Shown here: one piece after another, positions 52,393 through 61,372 of the stretch | Layout of the letters: the number at the start of each line of letters is the position of its first letter | How positions within the stretch are numbered: position 1 is the first letter of the stretch | Source of the DNA: Roseivivax sediminis | GTDB lineage: Bacteria; Pseudomonadota; Alphaproteobacteria; Rhodobacterales; Rhodobacteraceae | Assembly (NCBI RefSeq): GCF_900112685.1 | Contig: NZ_FOMS01000004.1 | Span: 201,025-265,024, forward strand | Direction of reading: 5' to 3' | DNA length: 64,000 nt | Position numbers and translations under genes: made by a program | Notes under the pieces: model-generated | Database searches by the model: none | Told to the model about the DNA's origin: nothing | Seen by the model: the letters and a program-made list of their open reading frames with translations, nothing else

Positions 52393-53721
52393 ATGACACA
52401 GGACCTCGCCGAATTCGCGGCGAAGAACGGCGTGAAGTACTTCATGATCTCGTTCACCGACCTCTTCGGCTACCAGCGCGCAAAGCTGGTGCCGGCCCAG
52501 GCGATCGCGGACATGCAGAAGGACGGCGCCGGCTTCGCAGGCTTCGCCACCTGGCTCGACCTCACCCCGGCGCATCCCGACATGCTGGCGGTGCCCGACC
52601 CGTCCTCGGTGATCCAGCTGCCCTGGAAGCCCGAGGTCGCGTGGCTAGCCAGCAATTGCGTGATGGAGGACGCGCCCGTCGCACAAGCCCCGCGCAACGT
52701 GCTCTCGCGCCTGATCGACGAGGCCGCCGAAGAGGGGCTGCACGTCAAGACCGGCGTCGAGGCGGAGTTCTTCCTGCTGACGCCCGAAGGCGACGAGATC
52801 AGCGACCCCTTCGATACCGCCGCCAAGCCCTGCTACGACCAGCAGGCGGTGATGCGCCGCTACGAGGTGGTGCGCGAGATCTGCGACTACATGCTGGAGC
52901 TCGGCTGGAACCCCTACCAGAACGATCACGAGGACGCGAACGGCCAGTTCGAGATGAACTGGGATTTCGACGACGTGATGAAGACCGCTGACAAGCATTC
53001 GTTCTTCAAGTTCATGACCAAGTCGGTGGCCGAGAAGCACGGCTTCCGCGCGACCTTCATGCCCAAGCCCATCGAGGGGCTGACCGGCAACGGCTGCCAC
53101 GCGCATATCTCGGTCTGGGACGAGCCGGGCGACAAGGCGAAGACCAACGTCTTCGCCGGCGAGGGCGAGGGCCAGACCGGCGAGGTCGGCCTGTCGGAGC
53201 GCGGCAAGCACTTCCTCGGCGGGATCATGAAGCACGCCAGCGCGCTGGCGGCGATCACCAATCCGACGGTGAACAGCTACAAGCGCATCAACGCGCCGCG
53301 CACCACCTCGGGCGCGACCTGGGCGCCCAACACCGTCACCTGGACCGGCAACAACCGCACCCACATGGTGCGCGTGCCCGGCCCCGGCCGGTTCGAGCTG
53401 CGCCTGCCGGACGGCGCCGCCAACCCCTACCTGCTGCAGGCGGTCATCATCGCCGCGGGTCTGTCGGGCATCCGCAGCAAGGCCGATCCGGGCAAGCGCC
53501 ACGACATCGACATGTATGCCGAGGGCCACAAGGTCCGCGGCGCGCCGAAACTGCCGCTCAACATGCTCGACGCGCTACGCGACTACGACCGCGACAAGGA
53601 GCTGAAGGCGGCCATGGGCGAGGACTTCTCGCGCGCTTACCTGAAGATGAAGCGCGAGGAATGGAATTCCTTCGTGCAGCACTTCAGCCGCTGGGAACGC
53701 GAGCACACGCTCGACATCTGA
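52393..53721 (+). CDS. gmaS: Gamma-glutamylmethylamide synthetase (glutamine synthetase family)
   Basis: This 442-aa GS-fold enzyme has GVEAEFFLLTPEGDEISDPF (metal-binding Glu), NGCHAHISVW, and NPTVNSYKRINAPRT. It also has FELRLPDGAANPYLLQAV with the Arg and Glu of the GS active site. It ligates methylamine to glutamate with ATP. In this family a housekeeping GlnA is longer and differs near the C-terminus; the position after mgsABC identifies it as GmaS. ATG at 52393 was chosen to match the conserved TQDLAEFAAKNGVKYFMISF start; the upstream in-frame ATG adds 13 residues. Confidence 0.93.
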   Translation: MTQDLAEFAAKNGVKYFMISFTDLFGYQRAKLVPAQAIADMQKDGAGFAGFATWLDLTPAHPDMLAVPDPSSVIQLPWKPEVAWLASNCVMEDAPVAQAPRNVLSRLIDEAAEEGLHVKTGVEAEFFLLTPEGDEISDPFDTAAKPCYDQQAVMRRYEVVREICDYMLELGWNPYQNDHEDANGQFEMNWDFDDVMKTADKHSFFKFMTKSVAEKHGFRATFMPKPIEGLTGNGCHAHISVWDEPGDKAKTNVFAGEGEGQTGEVGLSERGKHFLGGIMKHASALAAITNPTVNSYKRINAPRTTSGATWAPNTVTWTGNNRTHMVRVPGPGRFELRLPDGAANPYLLQAVIIAAGLSGIRSKADPGKRHDIDMYAEGHKVRGAPKLPLNMLDALRDYDRDKELKAAMGEDFSRAYLKMKREEWNSFVQHFSRWEREHTLDI

Positions 53722-53752
53722 CGCCCTCGGGCGTCCCTGAGAACCCGCGACA

Positions 53753-53780
53753 GGCGCCCGCATCAAGCGGGCGCCGTTTT
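53753..53780 (+). terminator. Rho-independent terminator after gmaS
   Basis: GGCGCCCG (53753-53760) pairs with CGGGCGCC (53768-53775) around CATCAAG and is followed by GTTTT. It ends the mgsABC-gmaS transcript. Confidence 0.85.
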
Positions 53781-53818
53781 CCGTCCGCCCCACCGGACAC
53801 GACCAAGGAGACCGGCCC

Positions 53819-54664
53819 ATGTCCTCTCTCGGCTTCGGCCTGATCGCGGCGTTCTGCTGGGGATTGCATGACATCGCGATCCGCTATCTCAGCCGCACCG
53901 TGCCGCTTCTGGGTGCGCTCTTCGTGGTACTGATCGCCGGCGCGGTCTTCCAGGGCGGCGCGCTGGTCCTGCGCGCAGGGGATCTTGCGCTCGGCCCCGA
54001 GGCGCTGGTCCTCTCGGCGCTGTCGGGAGCGACCTTCCTCGTCGCGAGCATCGGGCTCTACTTCGCGTTCGAGCGTGGACCGGTGCGGCTCGTCAGCCCG
54101 ATCATCGGCGCCTATCCCCTGCTGTCGCTCGTCTTCGAGGCGATGCAGGGCCGTCCCGTCGGAAGCGGCCAGATCGTCGCCGTGCTCTGCGTCATCGCCG
54201 GCGTGGCGGTGGTGGCGATGCTGTCGGACCGCTCGGACGGCACCGATCCGCCGCGCGGTCCGACGATCCTGCTTGCGCTGATGTCGGGGGCGGGCTTCGC
54301 CTCCACCTTCAAGCTCGGCCAGATGGCGGCGGAGATCGACGGAGAGCTGCCGACGACGCTCGCCGCGCGCACCATCGCGGTCACTCTTCTCGCCGCGTTT
54401 CTTCTCTGGCGCCGCGCCCCGGTCTGGCCGGGCCGGCGCGCGCTCCTGCCGCTCATGGCGATGGGGGCGCTTGACGGGGTCGCGCTGCTCTCGGTGATCT
54501 CGGCGGCGACGCTGGCGCACCCGCAGCTCGCCGCGGTCGCCGCCTCCATGTTCGGCTTGTTCACCATCGTTCTGGCCTGGGGCCTCTTGAGCGAGCGCAT
54601 GACGGCCGGGCAATGGGCCGGCTGCCTCGTCGCCTTCCTCGGCATCGGCTACCTCGCCCTCTGA
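53819..54664 (+). CDS. EamA/DMT-family membrane transporter
   Basis: This 281-aa protein has about ten membrane helices in two EamA repeats. The first begins FGLIAAFCWGLHDIAIRYL and includes GPVRLVSPIIGAYPLLSLVF. The second ends LLSERMTAGQWAGCLVAFLG IGY-like, as in DMT exporters. Such proteins move amino acids or amines. Its place at the end of the gmaS group suggests export or uptake of a methylated-amine product, but the substrate is unknown. GGAGAC precedes the ATG. Confidence 0.88.
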   Translation: MSSLGFGLIAAFCWGLHDIAIRYLSRTVPLLGALFVVLIAGAVFQGGALVLRAGDLALGPEALVLSALSGATFLVASIGLYFAFERGPVRLVSPIIGAYPLLSLVFEAMQGRPVGSGQIVAVLCVIAGVAVVAMLSDRSDGTDPPRGPTILLALMSGAGFASTFKLGQMAAEIDGELPTTLAARTIAVTLLAAFLLWRRAPVWPGRRALLPLMAMGALDGVALLSVISAATLAHPQLAAVAASMFGLFTIVLAWGLLSERMTAGQWAGCLVAFLGIGYLAL

Positions 54665-54688
54665 CGCTCCGAAGGCAGCCAAGAAAAA

Positions 54689-54718
54689 GGGCCGGAGCGG
54701 GCATCCCCGCTCCGGCCC
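54689..54718. terminator. Strong bidirectional terminator
   Basis: GGGCCGGAGCGGG-CATC-CCCGCTCCGGCCC is a perfect 13-bp stem with A-rich sequence before it and AATTCTT after. It lies between the convergent EamA gene and the 56-aa gene. The A-run on the left gives a U-run for the - strand transcript. Confidence 0.92.
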
Positions 54719-54740
54719 AATTCTTGCCGCCTGCGCGGCG

Positions 54741-54911
54741 TTACTTCTTCGCGACCTCGCGATAGGCGTGTTTCTCGTGGCGGTTGCCCATCCAGAGCGC
54801 GATCACCACGAGCGCGGCGGAAGCGATCAGCCAGATCGCCTCGAACCCGCCGAAGCCGGTATAGAAGGCCCCGGTGAAGCCGTCCCAGGTTCCGTTGGTC
54901 ACAGGGTTCAT
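54741..54911 (-). CDS. 56-aa one-helix membrane protein after amt
   Basis: The - strand reads ATG at 54911 to TAA at 54741. The product has a Gly/Phe/Thr-rich N-terminus (GTWDGFTGAFYTGFGGFE), one helix (AIWLIASAALVVIALWMG, about 25-42) and a basic tail NRHEKHAYREVAKK. AAAGGAC lies 7 nt upstream. It follows the amt gene by 31 nt on the same strand and precedes a strong terminator, so it is likely co-transcribed. It parallels the 72-aa protein after the other amt. No family recognised; a transporter accessory role is inferred. Confidence 0.8.
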   Translation of the reverse strand: MNPVTNGTWDGFTGAFYTGFGGFEAIWLIASAALVVIALWMGNRHEKHAYREVAKK

Positions 54912-54942
54912 GGGTCAGTCCTTTCCTTGCTGAACGTGGCCG

Positions 54943-56325
54943 TCATTCGGCCGGAGTGGCGGAGGCGTGGATGCCTTCGGGGTAGGCGGAGGCCGGCACC
55001 TTGGTCAGGTCGAGGCCGACGATCTCGGCCTCTTCGGGCACCCGCAGCATGCCGGTCACCTTGAGCACCAGCGACACCACGTAACCCGGCACGAAACCCA
55101 GGAGCGCCATGACGATGCCGCCGAGGAGCTGACCGAAGAAGCTGATCTCGATCACGTCAGAGGCGCCGAACATGGCCGGATAGCCGGTGCCGACGATGCC
55201 CACGGCGATCACACCCCAGAGGCCCAGCGCCCCGTGCACGGTGAAGGCGCCGACCGCGTCGTCGATGCCCATCTTCTCGACCGTCGTGGCGATGAACGGC
55301 ATCGCGGAGGCGCCGAGAAAGCCGATCACGAAGGCCAGCGGCGGCCACCACAGGTCGATCCCCGCGGCGCAGGAGATGATGCCGCCGAGCGCGCCGGACA
55401 TCATCCAGAACGGATCGCGCGTGGTCATCCAGGCGCCGATGATGCCGCCCGAGAAGCCCATCAGGATGTTGAAGGTCATCCCCGACATGGTCATCGGCGT
55501 GCCGTAGATCGACGCCTCGATGCTGCTCGACCAGGACCAGGCCTCGCCGGGGACGATCACGCAGCCCATCAGGAAGCCCCAGAAACCGGCGATGATCAGC
55601 ATCAGCCCGATCAGCGTCATCGGCATGGAATGCCCCGCCAGGTGGTTGGCGCTGCCGTCGGCGTTGAACTTGCCGATCCGCGGCCCGAGATTGATGAGCA
55701 CCCCGAGGCAGAAGAACCCGGCGATCATGTGCACGACGCCCGCGGCGCCGAAATCATGGTAGCCGAACTGCGTCACCAGCCAGCCGTCCGCGTGCCAGCC
55801 CCAGGCCGCCGCGAGGATCCATACGAAGGCGCCCAGCACCACCGCGAGGATGATGAACCCGATGAGCTGGATGCGCTCGATCACGCCGCCCGACAGGATC
55901 GACGCCGTCGTCGCGGCGAACAGCACGAAGGCCCCCCAGAACACGCCCGAAGAGCGGTCATCGAGGTTCGGCCCCATGTACTGGCTGAGCGGGCTCGCCA
56001 CCTCGTTGGCATAGGCCAGCCCGGAGATGCCCATGGCGCCCTCGGACAGCGACAGCCCGGTCGGAAAGGCCCAGTAGATCCACCAGCCGACATAGTAGAA
56101 GAACGGCACGATCATCGCGAAGGCGAGGATGTTCTTGATTCCCGAGGCCAGCGCGTTCTTCGACCGCGACGCGCCCATCTCGTAGGCCAGAAAACCGACA
56201 TGGATGAGCACCATGAGCGGAATGGTGAGATAGTAAAAGACTTCGGAGAACATCGTGCCGTTCGAGGCCGATTTCGCCTGAAGCTCGGCGACCGTGGCCG
56301 CCAATGTTGCTAGATCCTGTTCCAC
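54943..56325 (-). CDS. amt: Ammonium transporter (Amt family), with short N-terminal extension
   Basis: In this 460-aa Amt protein, the twin His are present in GAAGVVHMIAG and GAFTVHGALGLWG. ASRSKNALASGIKNILAFAM and LRVPEEAEIVGLDLTKVPAS (C-terminal tail) also fit. The start is a GTG at 56325 with GAGGA 8 nt upstream, giving a 25-residue polar N-terminal helix (EQDLATLAATVAELQAKSAS) before the first membrane segment. No ATG start is available nearby. It is the second canonical Amt in the window. Confidence 0.9.
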   Translation of the reverse strand: MEQDLATLAATVAELQAKSASNGTMFSEVFYYLTIPLMVLIHVGFLAYEMGASRSKNALASGIKNILAFAMIVPFFYYVGWWIYWAFPTGLSLSEGAMGISGLAYANEVASPLSQYMGPNLDDRSSGVFWGAFVLFAATTASILSGGVIERIQLIGFIILAVVLGAFVWILAAAWGWHADGWLVTQFGYHDFGAAGVVHMIAGFFCLGVLINLGPRIGKFNADGSANHLAGHSMPMTLIGLMLIIAGFWGFLMGCVIVPGEAWSWSSSIEASIYGTPMTMSGMTFNILMGFSGGIIGAWMTTRDPFWMMSGALGGIISCAAGIDLWWPPLAFVIGFLGASAMPFIATTVEKMGIDDAVGAFTVHGALGLWGVIAVGIVGTGYPAMFGASDVIEISFFGQLLGGIVMALLGFVPGYVVSLVLKVTGMLRVPEEAEIVGLDLTKVPASAYPEGIHASATPAE

Positions 56326-56824
56326 TTGATCTGTCCTCGCTGTTGTCTGGATCTTGTCTCCGGGGCGACGCGGCGGTGCCCGGATTTGGCGGGCGCAATT
56401 GCCCCGGAGGCGACAGCCACCCGGACGCGGACGCGTGACCCGGCCCGTCCTGCCTCCATGTGTCCTGCCATGCCTCTTGGCCCCCTGCCCCGAGATACGC
56501 CGGACGCGGTCCGGACCGGTTGGCAAAATTGGTCTCCGAGACGCCGGTGCGCGACCGCATCTCCGCCATAATGGTCAAATATTTTTCTTCGGAAGAATAA
56601 ATTGGTGCCTCGCGGCCCTCGGGATATGCTGATGGCCCCGCGTGCCGGATTTCTGGGCGCTCGCGCCCCTTCGCGCTGACGAATTGGTCCGATCCGAAGC
56701 GCCGCACGTGGCGGCGACGAATCGGCTACGCGCCCCGGCCGGCCGCAAATGTTCCCGCGTCCAAGGGAACTGCCGGCCCCGTCCGCACATTGTGAAGGCA
56801 GACTGCGATCACAGGAGCGTTAAC
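56326..56824. promoter_or_regulatory. Divergent region upstream of amt, with TTCTTC palindrome
   Basis: The 499 bases hold no long gene. TTCTTC-G-GAAGAA (56585-56597) is a perfect palindrome in an AT-rich island. Three ATTGGT copies occur at 56528, 56601 and 56683. The 11-mer ATTTTTCTTCG (56581-56591) occurs again upstream of tmm at 32364-32374. These may be regulator sites for amt. Confidence 0.5.
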
Positions 56825-56893
56825 GTGCATAATATCATCTATCTCGTCGGACTCGTCGTCATCGTCGTGGCCATCGTCGGCTTCGTCCTCTGA
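56825..56893 (+). CDS. 22-aa hydrophobic microprotein
   Basis: A GTG at 56825 opens a 22-residue frame, MHNIIYLVGLVVIVVAIVG then FVL, almost wholly one membrane helix. AGGAG (56813-56817) lies 7 nt upstream, an ideal ribosome site, and the frame ends in TGA. Longer in-frame versions upstream would have no such site. It is probably a real single-span peptide inserted in the inner membrane. No known function. Confidence 0.65.
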   Translation: MHNIIYLVGLVVIVVAIVGFVL

Positions 56894-56968
56894 CGACCGT
56901 TCCCTGCCGCTTGTCCGGCCCCCGACCGATTGCTAAGCGGTCGCGACCGCACGTTCGAGGGGCCGGCC

Positions 56969-58105
56969 ATGCGCGCAGCCATCGCCACAGGCGACTACCA
57001 CAAGATGGGCGAGACCTTCGTCAATCGCCACATCGAACACCTGTTCGGCGGCGACACGGTAATCGTCGTCGGCCGTAGCAACGGCGACGACCCATACGGC
57101 AAACCGCTTTTCATGCGCCGGCGTCGTTTCGGCCCCGCCGACCGCGCTCTCCTCCCCTATTTCACACTGCGAAACGCGCTGGTGCACGCCACCTCCCGCG
57201 TGCCGTTCGGACAGGGCAAGCACGAATTGCGGGAATTCCTGCGCACCCAGCGCGTCGAGGTGATCCTGGCCGAGTTCGGGACCCAGGCGCTGGCCGTGGC
57301 GCCGCTCGGCGCCGAGATGGGCCTGCCGGTATTCTCCTATTTCAGGGGCACCGACGCTTCCAAGCACCTCAGATCGCGTCGCATCCGCCGCGCTTACCGG
57401 CTGATGATGCCGCATCTCGCGGGCATCGTGTCGGTCTCGCAATTCCTCCTGGACAATCTCGCCGCGGCCGGGGTCACGCATCCCAATGCTCACGTCATCC
57501 CCTCGGGCGTCGACGTGCGGCGCTTCCGCCCTGGCGACAAGCGGCCCGGCAGCTGCCTCGCTGTCGGCCGCTTCGTGGAGAAGAAGGCGCCGCTGACCAC
57601 GCTGCGCAGTTTTGCCGAGGCGACGCGCGACCACCCCGAGGCGCGGCTCGACTTCGTCGGAGACGGCCCGCTCCTCGCCCCCGCGCAGCGCCTCGCGGAG
57701 GATCTCGGCGTCGCGGAGAAGGTCACGTTCCACGGCGCCCGGCCGCACGAATTCGTCCGCAAACAACTTGAAAGCGCACAATATTTCCTCCAGCACTCGG
57801 TAACCGCGAAAGACGGCAACACCGAGGGCCTGCCAACCGCGATCCAGGAGGCGATGGCCGCCGGCTGCATCACCGTGTCCACTCGCCACGCCGGCATCCC
57901 TGAAGCGATCGACGAGGGAGAGACCGGTTTTCTCGTCCCCGAGGGCGACGCGCCGGGCTTCACCACTGCGATCGCCCGCGCCTTCGCCATCTCCGATCCC
58001 GCCGCCATGGCGGTGCGCGCGCGGAGCGTGGCCGAGACGCGCTTCGACAACGACCGCCTGCTGGCGCGGCTGGAGGACGTGATCCGGAGCACGGTGCGAG
58101 CATGA
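56969..58105 (+). CDS. GT4-family glycosyltransferase
   Basis: The 378-aa protein has the GT-B fold of group 1 glycosyltransferases. A central VIPSGVDVRRFRPGDKRPGS leads into the nucleotide-sugar domain with CLAVGRFVEKKAPLTTLRSF. The donor-binding EGLPTAIQEAMAAGCITVS and GIPEAIDEGETGFLVPEGD come later. The ATG at 56969 follows GAGGGG; an earlier TTG adds 13 residues. It lies before the Kdo transferase gene, so a surface polysaccharide or lipid-A-core role is plausible, but the sugar is unknown. Confidence 0.9.
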   Translation: MRAAIATGDYHKMGETFVNRHIEHLFGGDTVIVVGRSNGDDPYGKPLFMRRRRFGPADRALLPYFTLRNALVHATSRVPFGQGKHELREFLRTQRVEVILAEFGTQALAVAPLGAEMGLPVFSYFRGTDASKHLRSRRIRRAYRLMMPHLAGIVSVSQFLLDNLAAAGVTHPNAHVIPSGVDVRRFRPGDKRPGSCLAVGRFVEKKAPLTTLRSFAEATRDHPEARLDFVGDGPLLAPAQRLAEDLGVAEKVTFHGARPHEFVRKQLESAQYFLQHSVTAKDGNTEGLPTAIQEAMAAGCITVSTRHAGIPEAIDEGETGFLVPEGDAPGFTTAIARAFAISDPAAMAVRARSVAETRFDNDRLLARLEDVIRSTVRA

Positions 58106-58259
58106 ACGCCTGTGGACGAGATCGTGGAAAAACCGGGGGCAGGTCGTGTATATGCCGGCGAAGGACGGCTCAGCGCCTTCGCGCCGCGCATTCCCGTCGG
58201 GATCGTGCAATTGTCACGCGCATGGCTTCCTGGCCGATCACCCGCTTCCAGGACCCCCG

Positions 58260-59462
58260 ATGCACCTCTACCGCTTCCTGATCTCGCTCTTCGCCGCGGG
58301 CGTCGCGACCCGGCTCGCCCTGCGCCGCGACCGGTCCGCGCTGGCGGCGCGGCTCGGCTTCGGGGATGGCGGCGCGGGCCGTCACGTCTGGCTGCACGCC
58401 GCCTCCAACGGGGAGCTGGCCTCTGCCCGCCCGATCCTCGAGGCATGGCGCACCGCGCGTCCCGACCTGCCGCTGGTCATCACCTGCAATTCCGAAAGCG
58501 GCGTCGCGCTCGCGCGCGATCTCGGCTTTGCCGCGACGCTGGCACCGCTCGACCTGGCCCATGCCGTACGGCGGTTCTGCGAGCGCTGGCAGGTGATCGG
58601 CCATATCGCCATGGAATCAGAGCTCTGGCCGCATCGCTTCACCCAGGTGCCGGGCCCGGTCGTGCTGCTTGGCGCGCGCCTGTCGCCGCGCACGGCGCGC
58701 ACCTGGGCACGGCTGCCGCGCCTCGCCCGCAAGGTGCTGGGGCGGGTCGCGTTCGCCTCGGCGCAGGACTCCGGCTCGCGCGATCGCCTCGCCGCGCTCG
58801 GTGTGCCGCGAGACGCGCTCGGCCCGGTGGTGGATCTCAAGTCCTTCTATACGCCTCCTGAGGTCGCGCCGACGCCCGGTCTCGACCGGGACGACACATG
58901 GCTCGCTGCCTCGACCCATCCCGGCGACGAGGCGCTGGTGCTCGAGGCCCATGAAGCGGCGCGGAAGCGCCGCCCCGACCTCACCCTCATCCTCGCGCCG
59001 CGCCACCCCCGGCGGGGCGACGAGGTCGCCCGGCTCATCGCGGCGCGCGGGCTCGCCTTCACCCGCCGCTCCGCCGGCGGCGCCCCCCGGCCCGGCGCCG
59101 TGCACCTAGCCGATACGCTGGGCGAGATGCCGCTGTGGTACGCCAGCGCCGGCACGGTTTTCATCGGCGGCACGCTGTCGGATCGCGGCGGACACACCCC
59201 CTACGAGCCCGCGGCCTTCGGCGCGGCGCTGATCCATGGCCCCGACACCCGCAATTTCCGCGCCGCCTTCGACACGCTCGATGCCGCCGGGGCCGCGTTG
59301 CGGATCACCGACGCCGCCACACTCGCCGACACGCTCGTCACGCTCGGCGCGCCCGGCCGCCGCGCCGCGCTGGCCAGCGCGGCGCAGACCGCGCTGCGCC
59401 CCGAAACGGGGCCCGAAGCGCTGGTCGGCGCGCTTCTGGCGCATTTCGGAACTGCGACATAA
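58260..59462 (+). CDS. waaA: 3-deoxy-D-manno-octulosonic-acid (Kdo) transferase
   Basis: This 400-aa protein has the WaaA/KdtA pattern: a short membrane-associated N-terminus, VWLHAASNGELASARPI with the catalytic Glu, and AMESELWPH. In the C-terminal donor domain it has GGTLSDRGGHTPYEPAAFGA. It adds Kdo to lipid A precursor at the inner membrane. ATG 58260 matches the family start; upstream in-frame ATGs add 38 residues of no homology. It lies about 150 nt after the glycosyltransferase gene. Confidence 0.92.
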   Translation: MHLYRFLISLFAAGVATRLALRRDRSALAARLGFGDGGAGRHVWLHAASNGELASARPILEAWRTARPDLPLVITCNSESGVALARDLGFAATLAPLDLAHAVRRFCERWQVIGHIAMESELWPHRFTQVPGPVVLLGARLSPRTARTWARLPRLARKVLGRVAFASAQDSGSRDRLAALGVPRDALGPVVDLKSFYTPPEVAPTPGLDRDDTWLAASTHPGDEALVLEAHEAARKRRPDLTLILAPRHPRRGDEVARLIAARGLAFTRRSAGGAPRPGAVHLADTLGEMPLWYASAGTVFIGGTLSDRGGHTPYEPAAFGAALIHGPDTRNFRAAFDTLDAAGAALRITDAATLADTLVTLGAPGRRAALASAAQTALRPETGPEALVGALLAHFGTAT

Positions 59463-59544
59463 GATACCGCCTGCATTAGCAAAATCTTGAAATGCACGGT
59501 CCAGGCTGTAGGCATGATCCGACCAGACCAGGATCCGGCCACAG

Positions 59545-59997
59545 ATGATTCGATACACGCTCAGATGCGCCCGTGGGCACGAGTTCGACAGCTGGTTCGG
59601 CTCTGCCGCCGCCTATGACGCCCTTGCCGCCGCCGGCCATCTCGGCTGCGCGGTCTGCGGCTCGGCCGAGGTCGGCAAGAGCGTGATGGCCCCGCGCCTC
59701 GGCGGCGACGCGCGGGATGCGGCCGCACCGGATACCGGTCCGCAAGAAGCGCAGCGCCCGCTCTCCGCCGCGCCGACGCCGCGCGAGCGCGCGCTGGCCG
59801 ATCTGCGCCGGCACATCGAGGCCACATCCGAGGATGTTGGCCGCAACTTCGTGCACGAGGCGCGCGCGATGCATCTCGGCGATGCCCCGGATCGCCCGAT
59901 CCGCGGCGAGGCCACCTTCGAAGAGGCCCGCGGCCTCGCCGAGGACGGCATCCCTGTCGCCCCGTTGCCCTTCCGTCCGGACCGCAAGAGCAACTGA
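59545..59997 (+). CDS. DUF1178 family protein
   Basis: This 150-aa protein begins MIRYTLRCARGHEFDSWFGS and includes LGCAVCGSAEVGKSVMAPRL, then FVHEARAMHLGDAPDRPIRG and PVAPLPFRPDRK. All are diagnostic of the conserved DUF1178 family of alphaproteobacteria. The Cys pairs suggest a zinc site in the N-terminal part. Function is not known for the family. Confidence 0.93.
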   Translation: MIRYTLRCARGHEFDSWFGSAAAYDALAAAGHLGCAVCGSAEVGKSVMAPRLGGDARDAAAPDTGPQEAQRPLSAAPTPRERALADLRRHIEATSEDVGRNFVHEARAMHLGDAPDRPIRGEATFEEARGLAEDGIPVAPLPFRPDRKSN

Positions 59998-60115
59998 CCG
60001 CCGCCCAGGCTTCGTCTGCCCGCAAAAATCCCGGTGAGTCCGCGGGGCGCCGCATCTTGCGCCGCGCCGCCGGCTTGCCTTAAGGAGCCGAAGCGAAAGC
60101 CTCGGGAGGCGCGGG

Positions 60116-61372
60116 ATGCCCGTTCTGGTGATGAAATTCGGCGGCACGTCGGTCGCCACGCTCGACCGCATCCGCCGCGCGGCCAAGCGTGTCGGCACCG
60201 AGGTCGCGAAGGGCTACGACGTGATCGTCATCGTTTCGGCGATGGCCGGCAAGACCAACGAACTGGTCGGCTGGGTGAACGAGACCTCGCCCTTCTACGA
60301 CGCCCGCGAATACGACGCGGTGGTCTCGTCGGGCGAAAACGTGACCGCCGGCCTCATGGCGCTGACCCTGCAGGAGATGGAGGTGCCGGCGCGGTCCTGG
60401 CAGGGCTGGCAGGTGCCGCTGATGACCACCTCGGCCCACGGCGCCGCGCGGATCGAGGATATCCCGCCCGCCAACATCACCCAGAAATTCGCCGAAGGCA
60501 TGCGCGTCGCGGTGATCGCCGGCTTCCAGGGGGTCAGCCCCGAGGGCCGGATCACCACGCTCGGCCGCGGCGGATCGGACACCAGCGCCGTCGCCTTCGC
60601 CGCCGCCTTCGGCGCGGAGCGCTGCGATATCTACACCGACGTCGACGGCGTCTATACCACCGACCCGCGGGTCTGCGCCAAGGCCCGCAAGCTCGACCGC
60701 ATCGCCTTCGAGGAGATGCTGGAGCTCGCCTCGCTCGGCGCCAAGGTGCTGCAGACCCGCTCGGTCGAGCTGGCGATGCGCTACAACGTGAAGCTGCGCG
60801 TCCTGTCGAGCTTCGAGGAACAGTCCGACGAGGCCGGCACGCTCGTCTGCGGAGAGGATCTGATCATGGAATCGAACGTCGTCTCGGGGGTCGCCTTCTC
60901 GCGCGAGGAGGCCAAGGTCACCATCGTCACCGTCGCCGACACGCCCGGCATCGCGGCGTCGATCTTCGGCACGCTCTCGGACGCGGGCGTGAACGTCGAC
61001 ATGATCGTGCAGAACGTGTCGGAAACCGGCTACGGCAGCCATGACGAGCTGGTCACCGACATGACCTTCTCCTGCCCGAACGAGCAACTGGCGCGCGCGG
61101 AAAAGGCGCTGGAGGGTGCGCGGGCGGACGGAACGCTCGCCTTCGAGCGACTGGAGACCGAGACCGAGGTCGCCAAGGTGTCGGTGGTGGGCATCGGCAT
61201 GCGTTCGCAATCGGGCGTCGCGGCGCGGATGTTCCGCACGCTCGCGGCCGAAGGCATCAACATCAAGGTGATCGCCACGTCGGAAATCAAGATCTCCGTG
61301 CTCGTGGACCGCAAGTACATGGAACTCGCCGTGCAGGCGCTGCACGACGCGTTCGAGCTGGAGCGCGCCTGA
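60116..61372 (+). CDS. lysC: Aspartate kinase
   Basis: This 418-aa enzyme starts with VLVMKFGGTSVATLDRIR, the kinase motif. TTLGRGGSDTSAVAFAAAF and YTDVDGVYTTDPRV are conserved substrate and ATP contacts. The C-terminal ~150 residues hold two ACT domains (VADTPGIAASIFGTLSDAGV and GMRSQSGVAARMFRTLAAEG) for feedback control by lysine or threonine. It phosphorylates aspartate for Lys, Met, Thr and diaminopimelate synthesis. It stands before ptsP, a common alphaproteobacterial order. Confidence 0.97.
   Translation: MPVLVMKFGGTSVATLDRIRRAAKRVGTEVAKGYDVIVIVSAMAGKTNELVGWVNETSPFYDAREYDAVVSSGENVTAGLMALTLQEMEVPARSWQGWQVPLMTTSAHGAARIEDIPPANITQKFAEGMRVAVIAGFQGVSPEGRITTLGRGGSDTSAVAFAAAFGAERCDIYTDVDGVYTTDPRVCAKARKLDRIAFEEMLELASLGAKVLQTRSVELAMRYNVKLRVLSSFEEQSDEAGTLVCGEDLIMESNVVSGVAFSREEAKVTIVTVADTPGIAASIFGTLSDAGVNVDMIVQNVSETGYGSHDELVTDMTFSCPNEQLARAEKALEGARADGTLAFERLETETEVAKVSVVGIGMRSQSGVAARMFRTLAAEGINIKVIATSEIKISVLVDRKYMELAVQALHDAFELERA

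Noticed and set aside
56642-56893. 83-residue version of the hydrophobic microprotein
   Set aside because: The first part is unlike a protein of this genome and lacks a ribosome site; the only good site serves the internal GTG at 56825.
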